Shown: positions 40,531 to 54,400 of the stretch, piece after piece
Numbering within the stretch: the stretch's first letter is position 1
How the letters are laid out: each line of letters begins with the position of its first letter
From: Xestospongia bergquistia
Lineage: Eukaryota; Porifera; Demospongiae; Haplosclerida; Petrosiidae
NCBI GenBank assembly: GCA_963965975.1
Contig: OZ014411.1
Coordinates: 21,852,249 to 21,916,248, forward strand
Direction: 5' to 3'
DNA: 64,000 nucleotides
Program-made: the position numbers and the translations under genes
The notes under the pieces: generated by a model
Database searches by the model: none
What the model saw: the letters and a program-made list of their open reading frames with translations, nothing else
What the model was told of the DNA's origin: nothing

Positions 40531-42616
40531 GTGTAATAGTGGTACTAATTGTTTTCTAATAGGTGTCATACATTAACGAAATTTATGTATACATAAACTC
40601 AATACATGTACATACACATTGAACATAATGCATGCTATGTCTTTACAATGAGGTAATGATGTCCAGGAGATGATACATAGTACTAAGTTATGATGATGAC
40701 TACTTGTGTACCTTGTACAAGCTGGATGAACTATAATATATAATATTCTTATGGGTATGAGACTAATAGGTACTGACATCTACAATATATAGAAGTAGTT
40801 CTTATTTTAATATACTATAATGGGTAATCATGTCGTTCATTCACATTAATTGGTATATATTTTTAACCTCAATCTATCGTTCTATATAATTATTAGTCTT
40901 TCTGTCTATTCACTGTATTCAGCAATACAAAATAATGATAATACATAGCTACTAAAATAGCCCTACATTGTAGCCACAGAAAAGAATGTCACTGTATTAT
41001 TAAGCAGCATTTGCAGTATTGTTACAAACTTATTGCCAATGGTGCTATGAGGTTTGGTTACTATGTACTAGTATTGTAGACTGCTATTCCATTGAGATCA
41101 AAAATCAATATATTGATTCTAGTGACATCCCAAATACCTTTAATTTGATTTTGAAATGATGTCAGTTGGTAATAAAATAATGCCGTATGGCTCCAAACTT
41201 TCGTGATCTGTTATTAGATTTGTTACTAGTTATTACCCCATTGAATGTGACCATAGATTGTATAGACTACATGATGTGGCTGGGATTGGAAACGAGTCCC
41301 GTGATCTAATGGCCGTAGAAATCAATGACCATTAGAAAAACACTTAAAAGTTTATAAAGAGACTGACATATAAACATTAGTCTAATTAATACTCTAGGAC
41401 CAACTGGTTCAAATTATATATTTCATTGTGGAACATTTGTCACATAATTTGATTAATGTTTAGCAATGGCAGGTTTGATAATTATTATTATTTATTCATT
41501 TCAACATGTTAACTAGGAGCAAATTGATGTTATTAGAAAAATTATATTAGAACATGTGGATAACTCATGCGAGTTGCCTCACTGAAGTACATTCATTACT
41601 ATCAAAACAGTGTATGCAATCAATGTGAGGACAATCTTATTAGTTCCTAGCAGGTTCAATTATCACCCTCTATTCTTAGAATCTAAAAAAAGGTACTATT
41701 AATTAATTAAACTTCACAATTAGCATTACTTTGTACAACAGTCATACCTTCATCAAAAAAAACAAAACTGTTTTCACTAGAAACAAAACCTAATAAACAC
41801 ATATGCACAACATGTGGAAGAAGTTGTTTATAAGAGTTGTTTTTGTTGTTTTATTTATATGTGGAGTGGTTTAAAGTTATTTGCCTATAATCTTATCATG
41901 TTTTCAAAGAGAAAGCGAAACCCAAGACAACAACATGGACAATTTAGCAGACGCTGACTTTGTTTTTCAATGAGATATGCTACAGAAATTACATGGTACT
42001 AATGTATGGTGAGGTGTTTTTATTGAGAATAAAACTTAAAAACTTGTATGTGCATGACATTTAGAGAGAAAGGCACCTACGAAACACATGAAGGACAAAC
42101 AAGAATAAATAACACTGTATCATTTTATCAAATCTAAATTCTGAGTTACATTGCAACAATTTTAAACACCTATACATGAAAATCACAACCATTTTTTATA
42201 TATTTTTATTCCAATTATAGCATGCATTTGGAGCACTGGACATCATATTACAGAACAAACACAACTGCTAACACAATATGTCGTTTGGGTCATTCCACAA
42301 AGTACTAAAAATGATATATTTGTATCACAAACAAAACAGAAGTGATAAGGATATAGGTGATGTGCTAATAATGATGAAATATATAATGGAGTATACCTGT
42401 CATTAGTTAACCATGTAACATCATCCACAAGTAAGGAAAAAGTCAATGACATGACAACAGTCTACTGAAAATAAAAATGTAGTAATGTTGTGAGGTAATG
42501 CTTGCTATGAGCACTATCACGATATGAATTATGTATAGTTATTGCACAACTATTAGTCTATACTGTTAATACAGTGTATGATGTCAAGACCTATAGGACT
42601 GAGATATCATGTACTG

Positions 42617-42617
<1 letters not shown>

Positions 42618-42680
<63 letters not shown>
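42618..42680. repeat. TA/GA microsatellite
   Basis: A short (ta)n run continues into an interrupted (ga)n run of about 45 bases. Confidence 0.9.
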
Positions 42681-42984
42681 CATTCTTTAGTTGGAGATAC
42701 TCTCTCGTCTTCTGTACAACAGTACCTATCTGTTGATAAAGAAACCTTGTTAAAATTTGTCATTAGTGTTGAATAAGGATTATTATTTTGAGGCTCCCAG
42801 TAAATGTAAGAGAGAGAATGTGTATAAGTTCTTTCAAAGCTAGTAAGAGTTGACGTGTAGCAAATTGTGTAGTAATGATATCTAGTCATCCATAGTGGAC
42901 AAGATACTACTAGTTACCTGCCTTGCACATGTAGTTGCAGTTTGAAGTATCTATAGTGATATGTTGTTATTTTCACTGATACAT

Positions 42985-43017
42985 TATATATATATATATA
43001 CATACATACATACAAAC

Positions 43018-43062
<45 letters not shown>

Positions 43063-43078
43063 TACATATATATATATA
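42985..43078. repeat. TA-rich microsatellite
   Basis: (ta)n with interspersed catacata units; the longest pure stretch is near 43021-43059. Confidence 0.9.
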
Positions 43079-44599
43079 ATGTTGTTTTGGTAATACTATA
43101 ACTAAAGGTAATTTAAGATTTTGATGCTTGTAAAACATCAACAAAACCTCTTTAATATTACCTTACTTGATATTTATAACATTTGGTAGATGAGTAGTAG
43201 TCAGGTGTTTGCTAATGAATAGCATGTTTACTGTAGTGTATTGTTATGTCAGTTGACGTGTGCTGTTTATAAAGAACTAAAGCTAATACTAAAACCATAT
43301 CGTTTTGAAATATGCCAATATTGATACTCAAGATTGTTTGAATGCTATTATAAAAAGTATAACTATAACAATAACAGTTACTACATTATACTTCTTATGT
43401 ATTGCAGACATTATATGACTGTACTCTATTGCCTATGATTGGATCACTGCTAAAATGATTATGTATAAAAGTCATCAGATACAGATACTAAGATTGTCAT
43501 AACTGCCATATGTTAATTGATGATATGAACAAAGCAACATTACAAATTTATAGCAGCAGTACAATTACAGTATATGATGTTTACATGTAATTAAGTAATA
43601 TGCATTTTAGTATACACAGTATAGATATATACAAGGGAGTGCACACCTTTCACCTCTTTACTCTCTTTGGTATTGTGATTTCACATACAACAGTTATGAC
43701 AAGAATGTATTAGCACTGTCACAAATAGCTTCCTTATTGATGGAAACAATCAATCAGTGACATATTACCTTGTTGACAACTCAGGTATACAAAATACATT
43801 TTATTGATCTCTAATGACACACAATATATATATTGATGATATATTACATAATTTATATGCTCAGTGTGATTTTTAACTACACTAATATGTGTGTGTGCAT
43901 CCTTAAATGATTACTACAGAACAGGCATAAGCATTGATTGCACCAAAAAGAAAGACTTTGATGAAAGTCTACAACTCTACATCACACATCCAATTACATG
44001 TGACAAACCAAAATGTTAATCTGTTCAATCACACATATATTACTAAACTACTGACAAATTCTTATAGCATTTTCTAAAAATGCTCATATTGAAAGTCATG
44101 GAATGGTAGAGTCACAATTTGTGAAGTGTTGACATATTCTGGTTCAAATTATAACATTATTACCAAAGTGAGTTTGAGCATTTTCATTATTATAATCCAC
44201 AATACATCAGCTTGACATTGCATTTTATTCCATATATAGCATTGAAATGCTGATTATGATGTTAATTGTGTATTATATAACTGAGTAGACAAAACTTACC
44301 CTGTTAAATATAACTTATTATATATAACACATTAATTTATATGTCAGATGTATACGCATTGTAAATGTAACGTATGTATTGTATGTACATATATCTGAAG
44401 TATAATCATTGAATATAAAATGAATGTAAAAGAAGTGTATTGTGTGCATTATACGAATGCTTAAATTATTGTTTATTAGTAATCGCTAGTACCATAACTC
44501 TTTCATGAAGTTGAACATGAACCATTTAATAATAGAAGACACCATCACTATGGTGGTTATTATGGCAATATCTATAGCAACACATATTTTACTATAAGT

Positions 44600-46480
44600 T
44601 AATTAAGTTATTGATGTAAATGATAAATAACAATAGGCAAGGAGCCTTGAGACACACCAGAGATGATATGACACTTAGATGAGAATGTGCTCTCTACAAT
44701 GACATGTTGAGTTCTACCTTTGAGGTAATTATGAAACCAATTAACTAAAAGAGGAGAGAAGTTCATAAAGGATAAAAAAATCGAGTAGAAATTCATGTGG
44801 CACAAATTGAAGGCTTTAGTTAGATTTAAAAAATTGGCACAAATAGCAATGTTGGCATCTAAGGACGAGAATTTGATGTTATTGTTGACAACAAAGCAGT
44901 TTCAGTATAAAAGCCCAGACAAAAACTAAATTGTTGATTTGAAAATAATTAATAAAAAGAACAGAAATCATATAAATAATTTAAAATGTTGTGATCAAGA
45001 ATCTTGTTTATAATGCAAACAAGAGTGATAATGTAATAATTAGTAGGATAGAAAGATAAAGATTTTGATTTAGGAATGGAACAACATGTGAGTTTTTCCC
45101 ATCAGATGAGAAAGTACCAGTGGTTAGTTGAAATAAGAGACAAAGGGAATGAGATGCTATGAGCAATCTGGAGAAGAATTACAAATAAATACTATTAGGA
45201 ACAGTGGCAGTATCATTAGGAATATAAAATTTTAGTTTGCAAATTTTGTCTGGAGTACAAACAATAGCTAAAGGACAGACAGGAGAGGGCATGAAGTGGT
45301 TAAAATTTGAGGGGGAGAGAGGGAGAACTCATTTATTAAGACATGATGAAAGTATCGATTTCATACATATGTTATTGTGTCGGTGAAGTAACAGGAAGAT
45401 CATTGCAAATGAGAAAAGGAATGGATGAACATTTGAGATGAATGTGTTTACCATAGACCAGAAAGATCTGGGTGTGGGAGAGTTAGACAAGGGACAGAAA
45501 AATTTAAATTTTAGATATCTTAGGAAGGTTAGAGTTTAATTACTATAACATTTGTACTTGGTCCAAAGTTGAAGAAGGCCTTTTTCTTAGCAGAATGGAT
45601 GAGATAATTTCTTTTTAAACACATTTAAGGCAAGCGTCATTAGTCCAACCAATTGATTTAGATGAAGAGTAAACAATTTTGTTAGTAGGATCCATAATGA
45701 GAAGAAAGAGTTAAATCCAAGAGAAATTTGAGTCAGACAATGAGAGTATTTATTCTCAGTCTATAAAGAGAATGATAATGTTACATGATCAAAATCAACT
45801 TTTTAATAAAGCCAGACTTTATGAGAAAGGTAAGGGCTTGAAGTAATGACATATATGCAATTAAGAGAAATGAGAATTGAATTGTGATTATATAAGACAG
45901 AGGAGGGATGATATCATATGAAAGTGTATCAGTTGTGGAAGGGAGAAAAACAGGATCAATGGTAAAATGTGTACTATAGCAAAAAATATGTTGGTTCTTT
46001 GATAACTTACTGTAAATCAAAAAATCAGAAATGATGTCTATTTTACGTTTCATGATAGAGGTATTGAAGTAGTTCACAATGAAATTGCCCAAAGTACCAA
46101 GTTAAGCAAGACAGAAGGATTTAGAGATGCAAACTCATCTGACAAATAGTTAAGATCATGTACAGATGAGGATGGCCACTAATACTAGTACTAGTGTGAA
46201 AGAAAATTGTTTAAACTTAACCGAAAGAAGAATTAAGTTCAAGGTGAGAGGAAATGTTTATCTTAGAGGCAATTAATTGATATTAACATATACAATAATA
46301 CCATTTCCGTTGTGGCTACGATCATAAATATGATTTGTGGATGAAACGGAATAAGAAGATGGAGGATCTATCTGAGGAAAATGTGTACAGAATTTGATTT
46401 ATGTGATTAAGATTGCTAAAAGCAGTTACGGAGAATGACTTAGGTGATAAATGAGAAGTAGAAGAAATAGGTTGAGTTGT
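44600..46480 (-). mobile_element. Decayed non-LTR retrotransposon (LINE), endonuclease then reverse transcriptase
   Basis: On the minus strand, pieces appear in the order expected of a LINE ORF2. Near 46400-46260, an endonuclease-like segment with FSSDRSSIFLF and later YDRSHNGNGIIVYV (family pattern DRxxxxGGGVxxY). Near 46090-45880, FIVNYFNTS and a later PPLS element before the expected SDH. Near 44805-44620, reverse transcriptase LVNWFHNYLKGRTQHV and SGVSQGS. The pieces lie in different frames with stops, so it is a dead copy. Its clade (CR1/L2-like) is a guess. Confidence 0.75.
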
Positions 46481-47244
46481 AGAAAAGATAGAAGTAGTAT
46501 CTATCTTGAGATGATGGATGAAGAAGGAATAATAGTGATAAGTTGTGTTATAGAGGAGATAGGATTATTGTTTGTGTTAGAGATAGTGGATGTAGAAAGA
46601 ATAGAAGGAAGTAAACTATGAAATGTAGATTGGACTTTGGTAGATAGGAATTGCCCACCATATTTAATTCTGTTGAGAAAGAAATGAGAGAATGACAGAC
46701 TTTTATAATTTAACCACACAAGCCCGGGAAATTTCTGAAAAAAATGATGAAATGGACAAGACACTTGATTTTAAATGAAAGGGCACACAAAAGGATATTT
46801 ATCAGCAACAGAAAGCACTATCTTGACACATGAGCTATGAGACCAGCAAGAATAGTTATCACAGGCAATCATGTGATCAGACTCTTCCATAGATTCACAT
46901 ACACATTTCACAACATCTTAAGGACCAGGATTGAGTTCTATATCACCTGAGAGAATACATAGAAGACAAAACAAACTAAGAAATAGTGCAGAAAAGTAAG
47001 AGACCATGGATTGGCAAGCCCTAATCAGATGCTTGAGTTGCCAGTATCTCCTGTGCCTGGGAAGTTGATGAATTGAGAGAAAATTTGTGTTATATAGGAA
47101 ACCAACATAGCAATTAAAATGATGAACTAAATTATGTCAACAATATTCACCATACAAGAAAAACATTATTGAGGATTTGCCATATATGAATCGATTAGGA
47201 ATGTGGAATACAAGACGAAGCCTTCAGACTTATAAAATATAATT

Positions 47245-47523
47245 ATGTTAGTAAAAGATCTATCATATTCATCAGAGATTTCAACACAAGAAACTATAAA
47301 TGAAAGCATGGCTGCTTATGTAGAAGAATTGAGAAAACTTTCAGAATTTTGTAATTATGGAGACAAGCTGGATAATATGTTAAAAGACAGGATAGTTCAT
47401 GGCATCAATCATTCAGCAGAATTAGACAGACTAAGCCTTGAAGGCATTATAGAGATGTTGTGCATTACTAATAGTAATGATCATGAAAACAGACAAAACA
47501 ATTCCTGGCTATTGATATTATAA
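47245..47523 (+). pseudogene. Gag fragment of an LTR retrotransposon
   Basis: The frame reads MAAYVEELRKLSEFCNYGD and then LKDRIVHGI. This fits the capsid C-terminal region of Ty3/gypsy-type Gag, where FxxxLRxLxxxCxFGDxLxxxLRDRxVxGI is usual. No protease, reverse transcriptase or LTR was found next to it, so it is a solo relic. Confidence 0.65.
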
Positions 47524-48177
47524 ATCCCAAAGTTGATTATTTGTTTTTGTTGTTAGCAGGAGGAGTTTCTTTCATAATAATGGATCTTTCATATTGATTA
47601 CAGATATCCACAAGTTCACTTTGATACTACAAACAACACACACACAAAGAGTAATATGTAAATAAGCGAGCACCATTCAGATTTATTTCAGTATCATGAA
47701 CGTTTCAACTACAAAGACTGTCACAGGTCACTGACTGTATATGTATACGATATCTAACTGTTGACTGTACTGAATCAGCATATGATAGCAAACATTGAGA
47801 AAATATTAGCACAAGCTGCAATGAAACTTATCTTAATTATTTTATTCGAAAAATATATTATATAAGATATCAGATTTTAACTGACATTTTTATAAATATT
47901 TTTGCTATGAATATACAAATTTCTTGTCTAAGTTTCATTACAAATTATGACAATTTTTCTAATACTTTAAAACTAAGTCAAACAGGATCATCATCTGGTA
48001 CTAGTCATAGACTTAGATGGTTGACTACACCTCTAACAGATATTCTGATATTAACGTTGGTTGAATATTGCCTTATATGTAATGTCTATATATGCTTATG
48101 AATCTTATTATCATGTTTGATACTTCCTGTGTGTCATTATACTAATTACTTTAAGTCAGTTGTTACACCTTAAAAAG
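47524..48177. other. Intergenic stretch before gene C 3' end
   Basis: No exon or recognisable repeat was seen; AT-rich. Confidence 0.5.
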
Positions 48178-48183
48178 TTTATT
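48178..48183 (-). promoter_or_regulatory. Polyadenylation signal of gene C
   Basis: AATAAA on the minus strand about 100 bp after the stop codon. Confidence 0.6.
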
Positions 48184-48282
48184 AAGGTCAATACAGCACA
48201 AATTATTAAGACAATATATTAAAGGTCTATCAAAAACATGTAAAATTAAATATAAAAAGCAAAAACTGTCATTTTCTAATTG

Positions 48283-48458
48283 TTAGTTAATATCACAACT
48301 GCTAGTGATATTGTCACCAGAACCATTGTAGAAATGAGCTGAACATTGACCACAATTTGATGGTACACATATAGCATCAGGTATGTTTGGACATTGGGCT
48401 GTGTCACACGGATTGCCTGGACATTGTACGACTTTAACGTCTTTCTTGCACTTTATAC
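48283..48458 (-). CDS. Final exon of gene C: Cys module and stop
   Basis: 57 codons plus TAA: CKKDVKVVQCPGNPC, PDAICVPSNCGQCSAHF, ending SSCDIN. No membrane anchor or GPI-type hydrophobic tail, so secretion is expected. Confidence 0.85.
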
Positions 48459-51400
48459 CTGTCATAACAAAAGTGTTAAAATAAGGTTTAAATAAACATT
48501 AAAATTTGTGGTCAATTTAACAATTATTTTCAGTCATTTCTAATAAGAATAAAACACTTACCACATTGTTGTAGACAGTTATATAAAGTGTCAAAGTTGT
48601 TTTGGTTACCATCACAACCACCATATGTAAATTTCTCACATCTACCCACAACATAGTTATAATACCATCGAAGGGTATTGTTAGTACATGGACCACTAAC
48701 TGGTAACAACAAACACATATCTACAGAAAATGAAATTAAATTGAATTGATTGCATCCAAATAGTTATTAGTTTGTATTTTGATAACAATTTGGACAAAAT
48801 AGAATTCATCATATTCTGGATTAATTATTCCTTGTAAAATAATTACCATAACTTCTTGGAATGTTAATCGGATTTAATTTCATGCCTCCAACATAACTGT
48901 ACCCTGCAAACAAATTCCAGCCATAGACAGTGACAAACAATTTACCATTTGGATTCGAGTGCGTTACTGTATTGTTACCATAAAAAGATGTTGAATAGCC
49001 ATACCCATAGATAGAACCATCTGAACCATATATTGGAACCCATGGTGGATTGATAAGAACATTGTTGATCAATAAATTCTCGTTAAAGTAAGCATTATTT
49101 GGTACAACCACACTGTAATAACTATCACCACTTGGCAGTAGTGAGGAGAATTGGATGGAGTGTTCATACTGTTCTATTGGTGGCACTGTGTTAAGGGAAG
49201 GGTCACCATGGCTCCCACCAGCATGTCTTTGGGCATTTCCAATTTGAGCAACATAGATTGGTTGATCAGAGATAATACTACAGTATGTATTGCTGTCTGT
49301 GTAAAACCAATTGGTGTTGTTTTCATCAAAATTTATATATTCAGTACTATAATTTGTACCACAAGATTTGACTGCATTTGTTTTATTGTTAGTAGCAATC
49401 ACTTTGTAACTTTGTCCATTGTTTCGACCTATGTGTGGTGATAACAAAAATGTCTTTCCCCATGTTATTGTTGGTGTGAGTTGTGTAACGATTGTGTCAG
49501 CATCAAAAGTTCCAGCTGGAACTTGGGCAGCTTCATGTCCACTGATAATCGTGAGTGGACTATCTGATATAATTTTGGTTCCAGTGAGATCAACATAAGG
49601 CTTAAAAACAAAGAATGTCTGAAGGGAATGAAGAACAAATTTGAAGGAATGACCAGCTGAAACAATTATGTCAACAGCAGCACTGTCCTGAGGATCTGAT
49701 GGAACAATAATGTCATTATTTGGAATGATAGTCACGTTGCTATTATTAAGGCAGCCAATAATCATGAACTGACTTGTTCGATCTGAAAGACCAAATGTAG
49801 ACACAACATAGTATGTGTATTGAGTTGTTGGTTGTATATGACATGGAAGAGCTAAATATGACACAAAATCTGAAAGATGGCTACGGAAGCTCCATGCAAT
49901 AACTGATATTGGCTCTGTGTCTAAAGATGAAACTTTTAGACCCTTTTTCCTCCAAGAAAAGGTATTATCTAACACTTCATAACTTGCTGGTATAGTGACC
50001 TTATGAGGGTTGTGATAACTAGTTGTACCCATATATGAGAAGTTGCCATCAAGTGATGTGACTTTGAAATTAACAGGATTTGTTTTCATAGTATGAACAT
50101 ACAATATACGTTCATTGGATCCATCATTAACCTCATAGAATCCCACAAAGAACTCACTACTGTATGTGCTGAGGTCAACCTGTGGTTCTGTAATGAATAA
50201 CAATATATATAAAGTAAAAATTCCACTGTAGTACTAATTATAGGGTATTGTTTAAAGGAACATAAATTACAATGGATGCGAATATTTACATTTTCATCAG
50301 AGTTATAGAGCTTACTATAATGATCAGTCACATTGGTTTCATCAACTATAAACATTCCACTTGTCATACAAAAAGTCTTTAATTAAAATAATGTTATTAT
50401 AATTAGTAAAATTTTTAATGAATAGCTTTTGCTATCAGTCAAATTGAAGAAAAATAAAACACTAATTTACTTTGAGTAAAAATTGGCATTAGTGTAATTA
50501 TAAAACCAGTTAAAGAAAATGAATAAGTTGCTGGAAGTTGTGAATTATTTATCAAAAAGTATCAGTTTTAGATCCTGTGTCTATTCAATAATTGCAAAAA
50601 AAACAGTTGATTATAATCACATGTTAACATTACACATCAGTAACTACCTTATGAATGGATTGTTACAAATTCTCTATATAATTAAGAACTAGCACCAAAC
50701 TAATTAGTTTTGATTAAAAATTTTACTACATTTAAATGTGATTTTAAAAGCAATATACAAGTATTTACAAGTGTTTAGAAGTATGAAAGATAAAATCTAT
50801 AAATTTTTGACTATTAATATAAAGAGTCACTTACCACTTATGCCTGAGCCAGATTCAGGAAAGATTTCTGACCCAGATCCAAAATCTAGTTAAAAATTAT
50901 AGTGTGTACACAAGAAATGAAGAAGTACAAAAATAACATATTGTTTAAGGTTTAATTATTTTAAAAAATGAGAATAATGTGTGAGATTATAATTTTTTAC
51001 CAGGTATATCAGTTGGAACAGGTTTAACTAGAGGAGAGAAAGAAAAAGCAGGATGAGAACCAATATATGCTATATCATTTTAGCAATCTTTTGCAGTGTT
51101 ACATGCTTGATCACAATAGCATTCGTAAATTAATAAATGCTCATTTACCTTGAGAAACAGTTGGTGTAGGTATAAGTGTAGAACCACTTAAAGAATATGA
51201 AAAACCTAGATGTGTACTACTTGTTGAATGGTATGGAGTTTTAAATTCTGTGTCTATATGATAATGGCAATAAAATTTGATAATTATTATATGACATTAT
51301 TATAACATCATTGACTACGTATACTATTACTTTACATACGAACTGTTAGGAAACAATATTTATTTATACAGAAATATCAACAATCCTACTAGTTTTGACC

Positions 51401-54400
51401 AGACTAAAATATGACTACTACAAGATGTGATATAAAATGTAAACAACATAAGAGAAATGATTTTGAGATAAAAAAATTAATTTTATTTCATAAGAATTTC
51501 AACGGCAGTTCAAGGAATTTAGTTTATAATTATTATATTCTTGGACTTAGTGTACATAGTTGGATATAGCATTGTTTTGTGGCATGTGATTATAAATACA
51601 GAATAATTTTTAAAAAAGATCTGTTAATAACATATATTTTGGCCATTATTGAATAGTCACTTACAATTTATTCCAGACCCTAAGCCAGATTCAGGCAAGA
51701 ACTCTGAGGCAGATTCAAATTAAGAAAAAAAATTAATAGTGAATACACATGAAATAAAGAAGTACAACAAATTACAATTTTTATTAAAAGTAAGCTTGTT
51801 ACATTAAATTTTTTATTAAAACTGTGACTAATGTAATGCATGGTTTTCTATTTTTTCCTTACCAAATGTATCAGTTGTAGTAGGTGAAACTATAGTAGAG
51901 GAAGAAGTAGCAGGATTATTAGCGCTCGCTTACCTTGAGAACTAGGTGTTGTAGAACCACTTAAAAATGAAGAACTTGTTGGAAGAATTGTACTACTTGT
52001 CAAAGGGTATGAAATTTCAGAATCTGTATCTATATAACAATGTTAACAAAATTGATATCATGTAAGAGATCAAATAATCATAATTATCACATCAATTAAC
52101 TAAATGTGCTACTACTTTAAACTGAACTGTTAGAACGAAATCTTTACCTTGAGAACTACGTGTTGGTAAAACTGTAGAACTACTTAAAAATGAAGAACTT
52201 GTTGGAAGATGTGTACTAATTGTCAAAGGGTATGGAGTTTCAGAATCTGTATCTATATAACAATGTTAACAAAATTGATATCATGTAAGAGATCAAATAA
52301 TCATAATTATCACATCAATTAACTAAATGTGCTACTACTTTAAATTGAACTGTTAGAAAGAAATCTTTACCTTGAGAACTAGGTGTTGGTAAAACTGTAG
52401 AACTACTTAAAAATGAAGAACTTGTTGGAAGATGTGTACTACTTGTCAAAGGGTATGGAGTTTCAGAATCTGTATCTATATAACAATGTTAACAAAATTG
52501 ATATCATGTAAGAGATCAAATAATCATAATTATCACATCAATTAACTAAATGTGCTACTACTTTAAACTGAACTGTTAGAACGAAATCTTTACCTTGAGA
52601 ACTACGTGTTGGTAAAACTGTAGAACTACTTAAAAATGAAGAACTTGTTGGAAGATGTGTACTACTTGTCAAAGGGTATGGAGTTTCAGAATCTGTATCT
52701 ATATAACAATGTTAACAAAATTGATATCATGTAAGAGATCAAATAATCATAATTATCACATCAATTAACTAAATGTGCTACTACTTTAAACTGAACTGTT
52801 AGAAAGAAATCTTTACCTTGAGAACTAGGTGTTGGTAAAACTGTAGAACTACTTAAAAATGAAGAACTTGTTGGAAGATGTGTACTACTTGTCAAAGGGT
52901 ATGGAGTTTCAGAATCTGTATCTATATAACAATGTTAACAAAATTGATATCATGTAAGAGATCAAATAATCATAATTATCACATCAATTAACTAAATGTG
53001 CTACTACTTTAAACTGAACTGTTAGAAAGAAATCTTTACCTTGAGAACTACGTGTTGGTAAAACTGTAGAACTACTTAAAAATGAAGAACTTGTTGGAAG
53101 ATGTGTACTACTTGTCAAAGGATATGGAGTTTCAGAATCTGTATCTATATAACAATGTTAACAAAATTGATATCATGTAAGAGATCAAATAATCATAATT
53201 ATCACATCAATTAACTAAATGTGCTACTACTTTAAACTGAACTATTAGAAAGAAATCTTTACCTTGAGAACTACGTGTTGGTAAAACTGTAGAACTACTT
53301 AAAAATGAAGAACTTGTTGGAAGATGTGTACTACTTGTCAAAGGGTATGGAGTTTCAGAATCTGTATCTATATAACAATGTTAACAAAATTGATATCATG
53401 TAAGAGATCAAATAATCATAATTATCACATCAATTAACTAAATGTGCTACTACTTTAAACTGAACTGTTAGAAAGAAATCTTTACCTTGAGAACTACGTG
53501 TTGGTAAAACTGTAGAACTACTTAAAAATGAAGAACTTGTTGGAAGATGTGTACTACTTGTCAAAGGGTATGGAGTTTCAGAATCTGTATCTATATAACA
53601 ATGTTAACAAAATTGATATCATGTAAGAGATCAAATAATCATAATTATCACATCAATTAACTAAATGTGCTACTACTTTAAACTGAACTGTTAGAAAGAA
53701 ATCTTTACCTTGAGAACTACGTGTTGGTAAAACTGTAGAACTACTTAAAAATGAAGAACTTGTTGGAAGATGTGTACTACTTGTCAAAGGATATGGAGTT
53801 TCAGAATCTGTATCTATATAACAATGTTAACAAAATTGATATCATGTAAGAGATCAAATAATCATAATTATCACATCAATTAACTAAATGTGCTACTACT
53901 TTAAACTGAACTGTTAGAAAGAAATCTTTACCTTGAGAACTACGTGTTGGTAAAACTGTAGAACTACTTAAAAATGAAGAACTTGTTGGAAGATGTGTAC
54001 TACTTGTCAAAGGGTATGGAGTTTCAGAATCTGTATCTATATAACAATGTTAACAAAATTGATATCATGTAAGAGATCAAATAATCATAATTATCACATC
54101 AATTAACTAAATGTGCTACTACTTTAAACTGAACTGTTAGAAAGAAATCTTTACCTTGAGAACTACGTGTTGGTAAAACTGTAGAACTACTTAAAAATGA
54201 AGAACTTGTTGGAAGATGTGTACTACTTGTCAAAGGATATGGAGTTTCAGAATCTGTATCTATATAACAATGTTAACAAAATTGATATCATGTAAGAGAT
54301 CAAATAATCATAATTATCACATCAATTAACTAAATGTGCTACTACTTTAAACTGAACTATTAGAAAGAAATCTTTACCTTGAGAACTACGTGTTGGTAAA

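Larger units (their letters stand above)
39905..44600. other. Gene-poor stretch with microsatellites
   Basis: I find no supported exon on either strand. It includes a 44-bp tandem duplication (40442-40530), a GA-rich microsatellite near 42630-42680 and TA-rich microsatellites near 42960-43080. The first few hundred bases should hold the gene E promoter. Confidence 0.55.

Noticed and set aside
42584..43144. Open frames across the GA and TA microsatellites
   Set aside because: They are translations of simple repeats (Ser-Leu and Tyr-Ile runs).
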